Origin: Treponema sp.
GTDB lineage: Bacteria; Spirochaetota; Spirochaetia; Treponematales; Breznakiellaceae
DNA: 51,302 bases
Reading direction: 5' to 3'
Assembly: GCA_031268125.1 (NCBI GenBank)
Contig: JAIRXT010000206.1
Coordinates: forward strand, 1-51,302
This document shows positions 41,253 through 49,231 of the stretch, piece after piece. The translations under genes were made by a program, and so were the position numbers. Within the stretch, counting starts at the first letter, position 1, and each line of letters begins with the position of its first letter. The notes beneath the pieces are model-generated. The model made no database searches, was not told the DNA's origin, and saw only the letters and a list, made by a program, of their open reading frames with translations.

Positions 41253-41300
41253 TGCCGGGGAAAAAATCCACCGCCTTGAGCGGTGTTCTTGCTCCCGGCA
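41253..41300. repeat. Nested two-stem palindrome
   Basis: An outer stem TGCCGGG/CCCGGCA (41253-41259, 41294-41300) encloses an inner stem CACCGC/GCGGTG (41269-41274, 41280-41285), with A-rich and T-rich internal sides that can partly pair. No gene overlaps it. It may be a structured RNA or another repeat-family member. Confidence 0.45.
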
Positions 41301-41337
41301 TAGCCATTACCGTAGTTTTGGAACCGCCTCACATGCC

Positions 41338-41355
41338 TTTAGTGTTTACAGGGTA
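41338..41355 (-). repeat. 18-bp repeat, right copy (inverted partner at 39653-39670)
   Basis: The complement of this segment is TACCCTGTAAACACTAAA, identical to 39653-39670 but on the other strand. The two lie 1.7 kb apart around the rlmK-type gene. Confidence 0.6.
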
Positions 41356-41548
41356 CCGGCAACATGGTTGGACTATAAAAACCAATTTGAAAATTTCGCC
41401 ACAAAGGAGAAAATATCCGGCAATATACGGTTCTAACCGAAAACCGCCGCAACAGCCGGCAACCACGCGGGTATCTTTATTCTCCGGGGGCATTTCCGGC
41501 CCGGCGACGGACCGGAAACCCGCATAGGACCAAATGTCCCGGGGTTCT
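41356..41548. other. Intergenic stretch without recognisable gene
   Basis: No credible ORF is seen. A nested inverted repeat lies at about 41466-41522 (GCGGGT..ACCCGC outside, TTTCCGG..CCGGAAA inside) just downstream of rpmE. It has no T-run on the rpmE strand, so a terminator role is uncertain. Confidence 0.4.
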
Positions 41549-41752
41549 TCATTCTTTGATGTTGTACTTTCTGCGGAACCGCTCGATCCGGCCGGCAGTA
41601 TCCACCAGCTTTTGCTTCCCGGTAAAAAAGGGATGACAGGCGGAACATATTTCCACCTTGACGTTTTTTACGGTAGACCTGGTCTCAATCACGTTCCCGC
41701 AGGCACAAGTAATCGTGGTAAGCTCGTACCTGGGGTGAATTTTCTCTTTCAT
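41549..41752 (-). CDS. rpmE: 50S ribosomal protein L31
   Basis: This 67-residue ribosomal protein is of the zinc-binding (C+) type. The four cysteines are in TCACGN (positions 16 and 18) and ICSACHPF (about 36 and 39), and HPFFTGKQKLVDTAGRIERF is the strongly conserved L31 block. It bridges the subunits on the 50S central protuberance. A GGAGG ribosome site lies before the ATG. It follows rho by 49 bases, a pairing common in many bacteria, so it is probably the last gene of the rho transcript. Confidence 0.96.
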   Translation of the reverse strand: MKEKIHPRYELTTITCACGNVIETRSTVKNVKVEICSACHPFFTGKQKLVDTAGRIERFRRKYNIKE

Positions 41753-41801
41753 GCTGAATCCTCCACTTTGTCCAACTCCCCGTCCCGGGGTTTAAGGACG
41801 C

Positions 41802-43595
41802 CTAATCCGCACCGGCAGACCCGGTATTCATGGATCGCAGGAAGGCTTCATTATTCTTACTTTTCCTCATCTTGTCAACCAGAAGCTCGATGATCTCGAT
41901 GTCGTCCATAGGGTTGATAACCTTGCGGAGAATCCATATTTTTTGAAGCTCTCCTTCGGTAAGGAGGAGCTCTTCTTTTCTGGTCCCGGACTTTTTGATG
42001 TTGATGGCCGGGAAAAGCCGGCGGTCGGAAATTCGCCGGTCCAGATCGATTTCCATGTTGCCGGTCCCTTTGAATTCCTCAAAGATAACCTCGTCCATGC
42101 GGCTGCCGGTCTCGATAAGGGCGGTAGAGATGATCGTCAGGCTCCCCCCCTCTTCAATGTTCCGGGCGGCGCCGAAAAAGCGCTTGGGTTTGTGGAGGGC
42201 GTTGGAATCGACACCGCCTGAGAGGATCTTGCCGCTGGTGGGGACGGTCTGGTTGTAGGCCCGGGCAAGGCGGGTAATCGAATCAAGGAGTATCACCACG
42301 TCTTTTTTATGTTCCACCAGGCGCTTGGCCTTTTCCAGGACCATCTCGGTTACCTGGACATGCCGGGTGGCCTGCTCGTCGAAGGTGGAGGAGATCACCT
42401 CCGCCCGGACGGTCCGCTCCATGTCGGTTACTTCCTCGGGACGCTCATCGATAAGGAGTACGATCAGGTACACCTCCGGGTGGTTCTTGGTAATCGCGTT
42501 GGCAATCTTCTGCATCATGATGGTCTTGCCGGTCCGGGGGGGCGCCACAATCAGGGCCCGCTGCCCCTTGCCGATGGGACAAAACAGGTTAATGATCCGC
42601 TCGGAGATGCTGTCGGTGCTTGTTTCCAGGTCCAATTTTTCATTTGGGTACAGGGGGGTAAGGTTGTCAAAGGGAATGCGGTTCTGGGCTACCGTGGGAT
42701 CGTCGTAGTTCACCGTTTCTACCCGCAGCATAGCGAAAAACCGTTCCTGCTCCTTGGGGCTGCGGATCTGACCGTAGACGGTATCCCCGGTTTTTAGGGC
42801 GAAGAGCCGTATCTGGCTGGGGCTGATGTAGATGTCGTCGGGGCCGGGGAGGTAGGAATTTTGGGGGCTCCTGAGGAATCCGTAGCTGTCGGGGAGTATT
42901 TCCAGGGAACCGTAGGCGTAGATGACCCCGCCCCGCTCGGTATGGGCCTTGAGCAGGGAGAAAATAATCTCCTGCTTCTTCATGTTGACCATGTCTTCAT
43001 GGGAGATATTGTAACAGGCCGCCAGATCCCGCAGGTCCATCATGTTGAGCCGGATAAGTTCGTTGATGCAGAGCCGGGGCTTGCCGTTATCCTGATCGCC
43101 CCGGGGTTCGGGCTTGCCGTAAATGTCCGGCATAGGGGGAAGATTCTTCGGCAGGACCGGCCCTTCCTGGGATACCGGAGGCCGCCCCTTCGGCGGCGGA
43201 AAACCGGAATTCCCTTCGGCGGGGAATTCCATCTGGGCCGCCTGCCGTACACTCCCGGAAGGCCGGGAATATTCGCCGGAAAAGGTCCCATTATCATCGC
43301 CGGATCCCGGCCGGCCGCGGGAATCCCGCGGAGAAACCGTCCGCTTGGTCCGGGCCCGGACCACTACCCGGCCCCCGGAACGATCTTCCTGGTTATCTTC
43401 CCCGCCGGCCCAGTTGTCTTCCGCTGCATCCGACACCGCCGGCCTGGCCTCTGCCGATCCGTTACCGGGAGAAGAAAAGTCTTCTTCCTTGACGGTATCT
43501 TCTACCGGGGCCCTTTTTCTCCGGCCCACCGTTACAACTTCTTCCTGCGGAAGTTCCGATGATCTTGCTCTTGAGCTTCTCCTTGCGACTGCCAT
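41802..43595 (-). CDS. rho: Transcription termination factor Rho
   Basis: This 597-residue hexameric RNA helicase ends transcription. An extra N-terminal region (about 1-170), rich in Arg, Glu, Gly and Pro, precedes the Rho N domain (INELIRLNMMDLRDLAACYN, about 175) and RNA-binding domain (GSLEILPDSYGFLRSPQNSY). The ATPase has the P-loop APPRTGKT (about 347-354), LLIDERPEEVTDMERTV and SGGVDSNALHKPKRFFGAAR. E. coli Rho is 419 residues, so the insert is large but typical of several phyla. ATG 43595 is chosen; TTG 43601 is better spaced from AGGAG and would add two residues. Confidence 0.96.
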   Translation of the reverse strand: MAVARRSSRARSSELPQEEVVTVGRRKRAPVEDTVKEEDFSSPGNGSAEARPAVSDAAEDNWAGGEDNQEDRSGGRVVVRARTKRTVSPRDSRGRPGSGDDNGTFSGEYSRPSGSVRQAAQMEFPAEGNSGFPPPKGRPPVSQEGPVLPKNLPPMPDIYGKPEPRGDQDNGKPRLCINELIRLNMMDLRDLAACYNISHEDMVNMKKQEIIFSLLKAHTERGGVIYAYGSLEILPDSYGFLRSPQNSYLPGPDDIYISPSQIRLFALKTGDTVYGQIRSPKEQERFFAMLRVETVNYDDPTVAQNRIPFDNLTPLYPNEKLDLETSTDSISERIINLFCPIGKGQRALIVAPPRTGKTIMMQKIANAITKNHPEVYLIVLLIDERPEEVTDMERTVRAEVISSTFDEQATRHVQVTEMVLEKAKRLVEHKKDVVILLDSITRLARAYNQTVPTSGKILSGGVDSNALHKPKRFFGAARNIEEGGSLTIISTALIETGSRMDEVIFEEFKGTGNMEIDLDRRISDRRLFPAINIKKSGTRKEELLLTEGELQKIWILRKVINPMDDIEIIELLVDKMRKSKNNEAFLRSMNTGSAGAD

Positions 43596-43621
43596 AGACA
43601 AACTTGTTCTCCTATAAAAAG

Positions 43622-44170
43622 TTAAGCGGGAGAAGGAAGTTCATTTCCATTATTTTCTCCCAATACTATCTGCTTTAATATAACTTCCAGGGCTTCCCGG
43701 GCGGCACGCTCCCGAATCCCGTTCCGGGACCCTTCAAAATGAAACACATGAGCCTGCGGCGCCCGTCCCCGGCCTGCGGCCGCTATCCATACCGTTCCCA
43801 CCGGAACCTGCGTCCCGTCTCCGCCGGGGCCGGCCAAACCGGTAACAGCCACCGCGTAATCAGCGCCGCTTTTATCAAGGGCCCCCAGGGCCATAGCGCA
43901 GGCGGTTTCCCTGCTTACGGGGCCGAATTTTTCAAGATTCCGGGGATCCAAACCCAGCATCCTGACCTTCGCATCCACCGTGTAGGTAACAAAGGCCCCC
44001 CACAGCACCCGCGACGCTCCGGGAATCCGGGCAACCAGATCCGCCGTCAAGCCGGCGGTACAAGACTCCGCCGCCGTCATGGTTTGGGAACGGCGGGCCA
44101 AGGTCTCTACCAGACGCCGGGCCGCCGCTTCGGCTTGCCCGCAGATCGTGCTATTCTCTGCCGGGTCCAT
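43622..44170 (-). CDS. pncC: Nicotinamide-nucleotide amidohydrolase PncC (CinA C-terminal type)
   Basis: This 182-residue CinA-C domain protein converts NMN to nicotinate mononucleotide plus ammonia, recycling pyridine nucleotides. The family core is TMTAAESCTAGLTADLVARI (about 30-49), with SRVLWGAFVTYTVDAKVRML (about 53-72), PVSRETACAMALGA and the AVAVTGLAGPGGDGTQVPVG block (about 106-125). The N-terminal MoCF domain of full CinA is absent, as in E. coli PncC (YgaD). Its 5' end overlaps the bactofilin gene by 20 bases, so translation is coupled. Rho follows 26 bases downstream. Confidence 0.9.
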   Translation of the reverse strand: MDPAENSTICGQAEAAARRLVETLARRSQTMTAAESCTAGLTADLVARIPGASRVLWGAFVTYTVDAKVRMLGLDPRNLEKFGPVSRETACAMALGALDKSGADYAVAVTGLAGPGGDGTQVPVGTVWIAAAGRGRAPQAHVFHFEGSRNGIRERAAREALEVILKQIVLGENNGNELPSPA

Positions 44171-44585
44171 GGGTTCTCTGTAATTCCGCCTTTATTTCCC
44201 CCGTAGGACGGGAAAAAATTTCCACTTCCTTGTCCGCCCCGGTCATGCTGCACTGGCCTTCAAAGAGTACCCCGTCGGCAATGCGCAGCCGTGCGGCGGT
44301 AACATCCCCCCGCAGTTCCGCACCGCTGAGCATATCTACCTTGTCTATCGCATAAACGGCGCCAATCACGGTTCCGTACACCGTAAGGGAAGTAACGGAA
44401 ATACGATCCGCCTCCACCACCGCGCCCTTGTCAACGATAAGGGCCCCGGTTGCCTCTATGGCACCCTTGAATTTTCCCTTGATCCGCAGGGTTTCCTTAA
44501 AGCGGAGAAGCCCGTTAAAACTGGTACTCTCCCCCAGTATTACCTCTGCGGGGGTATCCTTCTTTTTGCCTTCTGTCTTACCCAT
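44151..44585 (-). CDS. Bactofilin (polymer-forming cytoskeletal protein)
   Basis: This 144-residue protein has the bactofilin beta-helix: repeated short strands such as GESTSFNGLLRFKETLRIKG, KFKGAIEATGALIVDKGAVV and VYGTVIGAVYAIDKVDMLSG (about 18-100) that stack into a right-handed solenoid and polymerise without nucleotide. Short polar tails flank the core. Bactofilins scaffold cell-wall enzymes or morphogenesis; in helical bacteria they often affect cell shape. It lies between a response regulator and pncC, which gives no direct functional hint. Confidence 0.88.
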   Translation of the reverse strand: MGKTEGKKKDTPAEVILGESTSFNGLLRFKETLRIKGKFKGAIEATGALIVDKGAVVEADRISVTSLTVYGTVIGAVYAIDKVDMLSGAELRGDVTAARLRIADGVLFEGQCSMTGADKEVEIFSRPTGEIKAELQRTHGPGRE

Positions 44586-44593
44586 GCCTTAAA

Positions 44594-45292
44594 TTATTCC
44601 TGATGTTCATAGCCCTGCAACTCCTTAAGGTCTATCTCGTTTTTCTTTAACTCTTTCCATTCCGCCCTGGTCTTTTCGATCCGGGCGTCCAGTTCCGCTG
44701 TCCGTTTCCGCAAAGAACGGCATTTTCCCGCCGCTTCCGAAAAAATCGGAAGGATTTCGCCATGATCCGCCTTCCCCGGGGCCGGAAATTTCGCCAGAAC
44801 TCCATCCATCTCATCAAGGCCCCGGACAAAATCACGAAGGTAGTTCCCGATATCCCCGTTCAAAGTTTCCGCCAGGCTCAAGCGTTTTTCCCGCGCCGCA
44901 ATCTGGGCAAAGAGTTCCCGGTTCCGCAGAACAACTTGAATACGGGCCAGGACCTCGGAAAAGTTGAAGGGCTTGGTGATGTAATCCTCAATCCCCAATT
45001 CATAACCTTCCAGCTTATCCTTTACGTCGTCCAGGGCGGAGATCATAACAACCGGAATATCATGGAATTTAGGGTCCTTTTTGAGGGTCTTCGTAAGCTC
45101 CCAGCCGGACATGCGGGGCATAATGTTGTCCAAAAGGATAAGATCGGGCACAAAACGCTTGACCTTTTCCAGGGCATCTATGCCGTCGTTTGCCTTTTCA
45201 ACAATAAAGCCAAGTTTGGAGAGCATGACTTCGAAGAACTCAAGATTAAGCTGTTCATCATCGGCAATGAGTATCTTCTTTCGGGTATTCAT
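44594..45292 (-). CDS. Response regulator: receiver domain plus coiled-coil tail
   Basis: This 232-residue protein starts with a complete CheY-like receiver (about 3-125). DDE acidic pocket residues, the phosphorylation Asp in LILLDNIMP (about 53), the Ser in VVMISALDD and Lys in DYITKPFNF are all present. The rest (about 130-232) is helical and charged, with no DNA-binding or enzymatic domain, ending in a coiled coil (AELDARIEKTRAEWKELKKN). It probably acts by protein contact. ATG 45292 (MNTRKKILIAD) is the natural start; the open frame upstream overlaps lnt. No histidine kinase gene is nearby. Confidence 0.87.
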   Translation of the reverse strand: MNTRKKILIADDEQLNLEFFEVMLSKLGFIVEKANDGIDALEKVKRFVPDLILLDNIMPRMSGWELTKTLKKDPKFHDIPVVMISALDDVKDKLEGYELGIEDYITKPFNFSEVLARIQVVLRNRELFAQIAAREKRLSLAETLNGDIGNYLRDFVRGLDEMDGVLAKFPAPGKADHGEILPIFSEAAGKCRSLRKRTAELDARIEKTRAEWKELKKNEIDLKELQGYEHQE

Positions 45293-45324
45293 GAACCCCT
45301 TCCTTGTTACCACTCGCAGCGGGA

Positions 45325-46962
45325 TCATTTTTTAATGCCACTCAATATACGGGATATTGCGCCAAAAATCAACAGGGCCGCCGACAAAACTACAAAAAAT
45401 ATGCCCAGATAATCCCCAAACCGCATATAGGGGGTTTCCCCGGCAAGCACCGGAACCTCAACGGTAATCCAGTTCTCCGCAAAGGGGGGCGCCAGGGCAA
45501 TAACACGGCCGTTGGGGTTTATACCGCAGGTCTGGCCGGAGGCCGTGGAACGGACCATAGAACGGCGGTTCTCCACCGCCCGAAAAACCGCCATAGATAA
45601 ATGCTGATTCTGGGCGGGGAGGCTGTGGGACCAGGCGTCGTTGGTAAGATTCACGATAAGTTCCGCCCCGTTCTGCACGAATTTCCGGCTTAAATAGCCG
45701 AAGGTATCTTCAAAACAAATGGGGGTGGAAAATTTCAGGGTTCCGGGGCCGCCCGCACGGGAAACGGGGACGGAAAAAACAGCGGCCTCCTTCCCCTTCT
45801 CCCAAAGATGGGTGTCCGCGTTGATCAGAAGCTCGTAGACCCAGGGAAGCTGCCGCTGGTAGGGGAAGTACTCCGTAAAGGGTACCAGGTGAAGCTTACG
45901 GTACAGGTTACTGATCTCCCCCCCCTCAAAAAGCAGAACCGCATTGTAGTCCACCCGCTCCCAGCCCCCCCGGCCGTTTCCTTCAAGACGGGCGTCGTCA
46001 TTTCCCAGGACGAAGGGAACATCCTGCCGGGAAAGATAGGCAAGGAGTTCCCGGACCAGATCCCAGGATTCAGGATCATCCCGGTAGGTACTGTGCCAGT
46101 AAATCCGGGGAACAAAGGCGGTCTCCGACCAGACCACCATGTCGGGCTTTGGATCGGCCCGCAGGGCCTCATCGGAAAGGCGGCTAAGGACCCGGAAATT
46201 CTGCCGGTATTCGTCCATATCCCCCCGCCAGGGATCGGTGTTGTGCTGGATGAGGGCGATCCGGGCGAGGGGCGCATCGTCATAGCCCCCCAGGGAAACG
46301 AACCCGTACCCAAGGGCAAGAACCGCGCCGGCAAGCCAAACAACGGCGCTGACGCGTTCCCGGCGAAAAAAACCGGCAACGGCCCCCGGTACCGCCCCCA
46401 AACTGCCGGCCCCTTTCAACGCCGCGCCCAGCCAGGCGGAGGGGAACGTCACCAGGGCGGATACCGCCCAAACCCCCGCCAGGCCGGCTATCTGGATGAC
46501 GGGAATAAGTTCCCACTGGGAATAGCCGGAAATTCCATAGGGATAGCCCAGAAAACCCAGAGTCCGCAGATATTCATAGGCCAGCCAGATGCACCACTGG
46601 ACCAGGTAAAAACGGCGGCGGAAGAGAAGCCCCGCCAGTTTGAGAAAGAAAAAGGTAATTCCCAGGTACACCATATAGACGGAATTGATAATGAGCCCCG
46701 CCAGAGGATGAAAGGCGCCCATCCAGTAATTAAAAAGACTGTAGGCCCCGTAACCGTAGAGAACGCCCCAGAGAATCGAGCCGGGAAGGCTTACGCGGTT
46801 AATCAGCAGAAAAACCGGAACCCAGGCAATCCACGCCGCAAGGGGAAGGCCCTTTTCCACCAGCAGGTTGGGGAAGGAAAGGGTAAAAAGAACCGTCCCC
46901 AGGACCGCAAGGGCCAAATTGATGCAGAATTGCCTTGTCCGTGAATTTTCAATCAGATTCAT
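45325..46962 (-). CDS. lnt: Apolipoprotein N-acyltransferase Lnt
   Basis: This 545-residue membrane enzyme adds the third acyl chain to lipoproteins. The N-terminal half has about six to seven membrane helices (from about 12 to 215); the nitrilase domain follows. The catalytic triad is visible as Glu in VVWSETAFVP (about 274), Lys in YRKLHLVPFTEYFP (about 356) and Cys in TPICFEDTFGY (about 418). A last transmembrane helix lies near residue 515. Its ATG overlaps the end of the HU-family gene by 14 bases. Lipoproteins are abundant in spirochaetes, so this enzyme is expected. Confidence 0.93.
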   Translation of the reverse strand: MNLIENSRTRQFCINLALAVLGTVLFTLSFPNLLVEKGLPLAAWIAWVPVFLLINRVSLPGSILWGVLYGYGAYSLFNYWMGAFHPLAGLIINSVYMVYLGITFFFLKLAGLLFRRRFYLVQWCIWLAYEYLRTLGFLGYPYGISGYSQWELIPVIQIAGLAGVWAVSALVTFPSAWLGAALKGAGSLGAVPGAVAGFFRRERVSAVVWLAGAVLALGYGFVSLGGYDDAPLARIALIQHNTDPWRGDMDEYRQNFRVLSRLSDEALRADPKPDMVVWSETAFVPRIYWHSTYRDDPESWDLVRELLAYLSRQDVPFVLGNDDARLEGNGRGGWERVDYNAVLLFEGGEISNLYRKLHLVPFTEYFPYQRQLPWVYELLINADTHLWEKGKEAAVFSVPVSRAGGPGTLKFSTPICFEDTFGYLSRKFVQNGAELIVNLTNDAWSHSLPAQNQHLSMAVFRAVENRRSMVRSTASGQTCGINPNGRVIALAPPFAENWITVEVPVLAGETPYMRFGDYLGIFFVVLSAALLIFGAISRILSGIKK

Positions 46963-47305
46963 GATTTTCTTTGTGGTTATCCGCCGCGGCCTGGATACCG
47001 GCGGCCCCGGCCATGTTCCAAACGGCCTGTTTCAATTCCTGGCCCGGCCTGAAGACCGCTATACCGTGGGAAGTAACCGTTACCTCCTCCCCGGTCCGCG
47101 GGTTCCGGGCCCCGGTCCGGCCCTTGCGGCATCTGACCTCGAAAGTGCCGAAGCCCCTCAGTTCAATAACCGAATTCTGTATCAGCGCTTCTTTTATTTC
47201 GTCAATAAACAGATCAACAACCGCCTGAACATCTTTCCGGCTTATTTCGGTTTTTTTTATCAGAGAGTCGACAATAACCGCTTTGGTATACTTTCCAACC
47301 GCCAT
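46949..47305 (-). CDS. HU/IHF-family DNA-binding protein
   Basis: This 118-residue protein has the HU fold. N-terminal helices (TKAVIVDSLIKKTEISRKDV) precede IELRGFGTFEVRCRKGRTGA (about 46-65) and the DNA-binding arm RNPRTGEEVTV, where the proline intercalates. About 20 residues beyond the normal HU end (AGIQAAADNHKENHESD) make it longer than the usual 90-95 residues. ATG 47305 is used; a GTG precedes it by one codon. It is co-transcribed with lnt and follows rpsT after a terminator. As the only nucleoid protein in the window it may be the general HU of this organism. Confidence 0.92.
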   Translation of the reverse strand: MAVGKYTKAVIVDSLIKKTEISRKDVQAVVDLFIDEIKEALIQNSVIELRGFGTFEVRCRKGRTGARNPRTGEEVTVTSHGIAVFRPGQELKQAVWNMAGAAGIQAAADNHKENHESD

Positions 47306-47346
47306 CACGTTCCACCATGCCGCATGCGCAGTCCGGGAATCGTTTC

Positions 47347-47381
47347 AAAAGGGGCTGCCGTCCGCATTACCGGCAGACCCC
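47347..47381 (-). terminator. Intrinsic terminator of rpsT
   Basis: On the minus strand GGGGTCTGCCG and CGGCAGCCCC pair with one bulge around a nine-base loop, then TTTT follows. It lies 3 bases past the rpsT stop and before the HU gene. Confidence 0.65.
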
Positions 47382-47383
47382 AA

Positions 47384-47659
47384 TCACTGGGCGGTTTTTA
47401 TTGAATTAAAAAACCGCTGCATCCGGGACTTTTTCCGGGAAGCGGTATTCTTTTTGATAATCCCCTTTCCCGCGGCAGTATCGATCTTCTTGATCATATC
47501 CTTAAGCGCCGCCTCTGCCTCTGCCACATCTTTTTTCCGGGCCAGCGTCATAAACTTTTTGGCGCTGGTTCTTACCGCGCTTTTTGCCGATTTATTCCGA
47601 AGCCGGCGCTCCTCACTCTGACGGTGACGCTTTTCAGCGGAACTGCTCTTAACTGCCAA
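47384..47659 (-). CDS. rpsT: 30S ribosomal protein S20
   Basis: This 91-residue, Lys/Arg/Ala-rich, all-helical protein fits S20. The conserved stretch is SAEKRHRQSEERRLRNKSAK (about 6-25), then SAVRTSAKKF and the C-terminal GIIKKNTASRKKSRMQRFF. It binds the 5' domain of 16S rRNA early in 30S assembly. No ATG is available: the TTG at 47659 has GGAGGG eight bases upstream, and gives the normal MAVKSSSAEKR start. A GTG at 47674 would place the ribosome site inside the gene. Non-ATG starts on rpsT are also known in enterics, where S20 regulates its own translation. Confidence 0.92.
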   Translation of the reverse strand: MAVKSSSAEKRHRQSEERRLRNKSAKSAVRTSAKKFMTLARKKDVAEAEAALKDMIKKIDTAAGKGIIKKNTASRKKSRMQRFFNSIKTAQ

Positions 47660-47809
47660 AAGAGAACCCTCCACATACGGTGAACGCCTTTACGTGTTCG
47701 CCGGAATTGTATTGACCATCCTGCTCAGGAACCCTGCCGCCGGTGTATCAACAGATTGCTAGAATCCAAAACCACTTTTTCAAAACAGAAACTTTACAAG
47801 AGTCCCTGT

Positions 47810-47983
47810 TTATTTGAAATCCGAGGGACGGCGCTCAAGACGCTTACACTTCTCGCATTCGGCAACATTCTTAACCTTGCCGTTTTCAAAAAGGGTTTTC
47901 ATCTTGACTTCGCCCCCGCAGGAATTACAGAAAAATTTCTGCGTGGCGCTGGATGTACGCGAGTTTTTACTGGCCTGGGCCAT
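47810..47983 (-). CDS. Small zinc-ribbon protein (57 residues)
   Basis: An AAGGAG ribosome site 8 bases upstream leads to ATG 47983 and a 57-codon gene. The product has two CxxC knuckles, FFCNSCGGEVK (about 18-28) and AECEKCKRLE (about 41-50), 21 residues apart, which is a one-zinc ribbon of rubredoxin type. The N-terminus (MAQASKNSRTSSATQKF) is basic and the C-terminus ends RRPSDFK. I do not recognise a named family; short zinc ribbons often bind RNA or ribosomes. It lies between the TPR gene and rpsT in the same direction. Confidence 0.75.
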   Translation of the reverse strand: MAQASKNSRTSSATQKFFCNSCGGEVKMKTLFENGKVKNVAECEKCKRLERRPSDFK

Positions 47984-48067
47984 CTGCTTATCTCCTTGCC
48001 ATTCGGCATTCAGTATGATGTTAAGATACTATGAAAAACCGCGCCGTGTCAACCTGCCGGCAGGCCG

Positions 48068-49213
48068 TTAGGGATTTTCGGCGGCGGCCTCCAAAGAAGG
48101 CTGTTGAAGCTGGGCCAGGGCCCTGCCGCGCCACTGCCCTTCCCGGCCGCCCAGGAATGTCCAGAGGGTCCGGGCGGAAGTTTCCCTGCCGGAGCCGTAG
48201 AGGGAACTTCCCAGGTAATAGGCGCTGCGATAGTACTCTACCCGGTCGATGAAGTTCACAAGAGTGTCCCCCCGCGGCAGGGAACTCAACAGGTTTTCCA
48301 GGGATTCAAAGACGAAGTCGTAACGGCTCCGCTGTACTTCCTCGATAAGTATGGAATTTTGGATAAGAAAAGCGAACATCAGATGTTCTACCGCCCGGTT
48401 GTAACGGCTGGACGCGTAATAATAAAAGCCCAGGAGACGGTGGGCCCTTTCCACGGGGCCGTTGTTGTAACGGTACATGACAAGAAAACGTTCCGGCCCT
48501 GAGTTTTCCAGAGTCCGGGCCATGGAATTCCTGACAAAACTCCCGGAATCCGCCGCATCCCCCTGCCACAGTGAATCCCATGCTTCGCCCCGAATGTTGT
48601 TTCCCTCTACAATCTTCAAAAGGGTCTCTTCCATCCGGTTAAATTCCTGGCGAAACCGGTATACGTCCGCCACCTTGTACAAAAGCTCAAGTTCAAAATT
48701 CGGATCCTCCGGCCGGGCGCTCTGGGCCAGGGCCTTATGGTACTGCCCCAGGGCCAGGTCCAGTTCCCCTTCTACCCGGTAGATCTCCCCTATCCAGTAT
48801 TCCGCCTCCGGGTAATCTTTGAATTTTCCCAGTTCTTCCAGGGCCAGGAGGGCGGAATCCCGCAGGCTTTCCCGGGGCACACGGTAGTACAATTCCCCCA
48901 GGGCCTTCTCTACATCCGCATGACCCCGTTCCGTGATATAAGATTCAAGGGTAGTAAGGGAATCACCTATGCCCCGGACTTCGGGGATAGACAAAAAGTT
49001 GATGAAGTCCCGTTCCATGCCGGCATAGCTGTTGTAGCGCTGCCGGCGGGCATCTTCAAAGGCCAGAAGGGCGCTGCCGTAGTCTCCCTGACGGAACAGG
49101 AATTTCCCCTGTTCCAGGACATACCACCACGGCCGCGCCTCCTGGGCGGAAGCAGCGGTCAGGAGCAGAAAGAGGATGAACAGGAAACAGCTTTTTTTCA
49201 GCGGCCCGGACAC
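48068..49213 (-). CDS. Secreted TPR-type protein
   Basis: This 381-residue protein has a signal peptide (about 1-23, CFLFILFLLLTAASAQ) and mostly helical repeats. TPR-like units include QGKFLFRQGDYGSALLAFED (about 35-54), YPEAEYWIGEIYRVEGELDL (about 134-153) and RRYNSYAG-type spacers. It probably stays in the periplasm. I believe T. pallidum has a related TPR protein, but no function is proven. It lies 18 bases downstream of the small beta-barrel-like gene and overlaps nothing. Confidence 0.75.
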   Translation of the reverse strand: MSGPLKKSCFLFILFLLLTAASAQEARPWWYVLEQGKFLFRQGDYGSALLAFEDARRQRYNSYAGMERDFINFLSIPEVRGIGDSLTTLESYITERGHADVEKALGELYYRVPRESLRDSALLALEELGKFKDYPEAEYWIGEIYRVEGELDLALGQYHKALAQSARPEDPNFELELLYKVADVYRFRQEFNRMEETLLKIVEGNNIRGEAWDSLWQGDAADSGSFVRNSMARTLENSGPERFLVMYRYNNGPVERAHRLLGFYYYASSRYNRAVEHLMFAFLIQNSILIEEVQRSRYDFVFESLENLLSSLPRGDTLVNFIDRVEYYRSAYYLGSSLYGSGRETSARTLWTFLGGREGQWRGRALAQLQQPSLEAAAENP

Positions 49214-49231
49214 CTTTCTGCTCCCAAACCC

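Noticed and set aside
41252..41527. 91-codon plus-strand ORF between rlmK and rpmE
   Set aside because: It spans three palindromes and has no ribosome site or recognisable motif.
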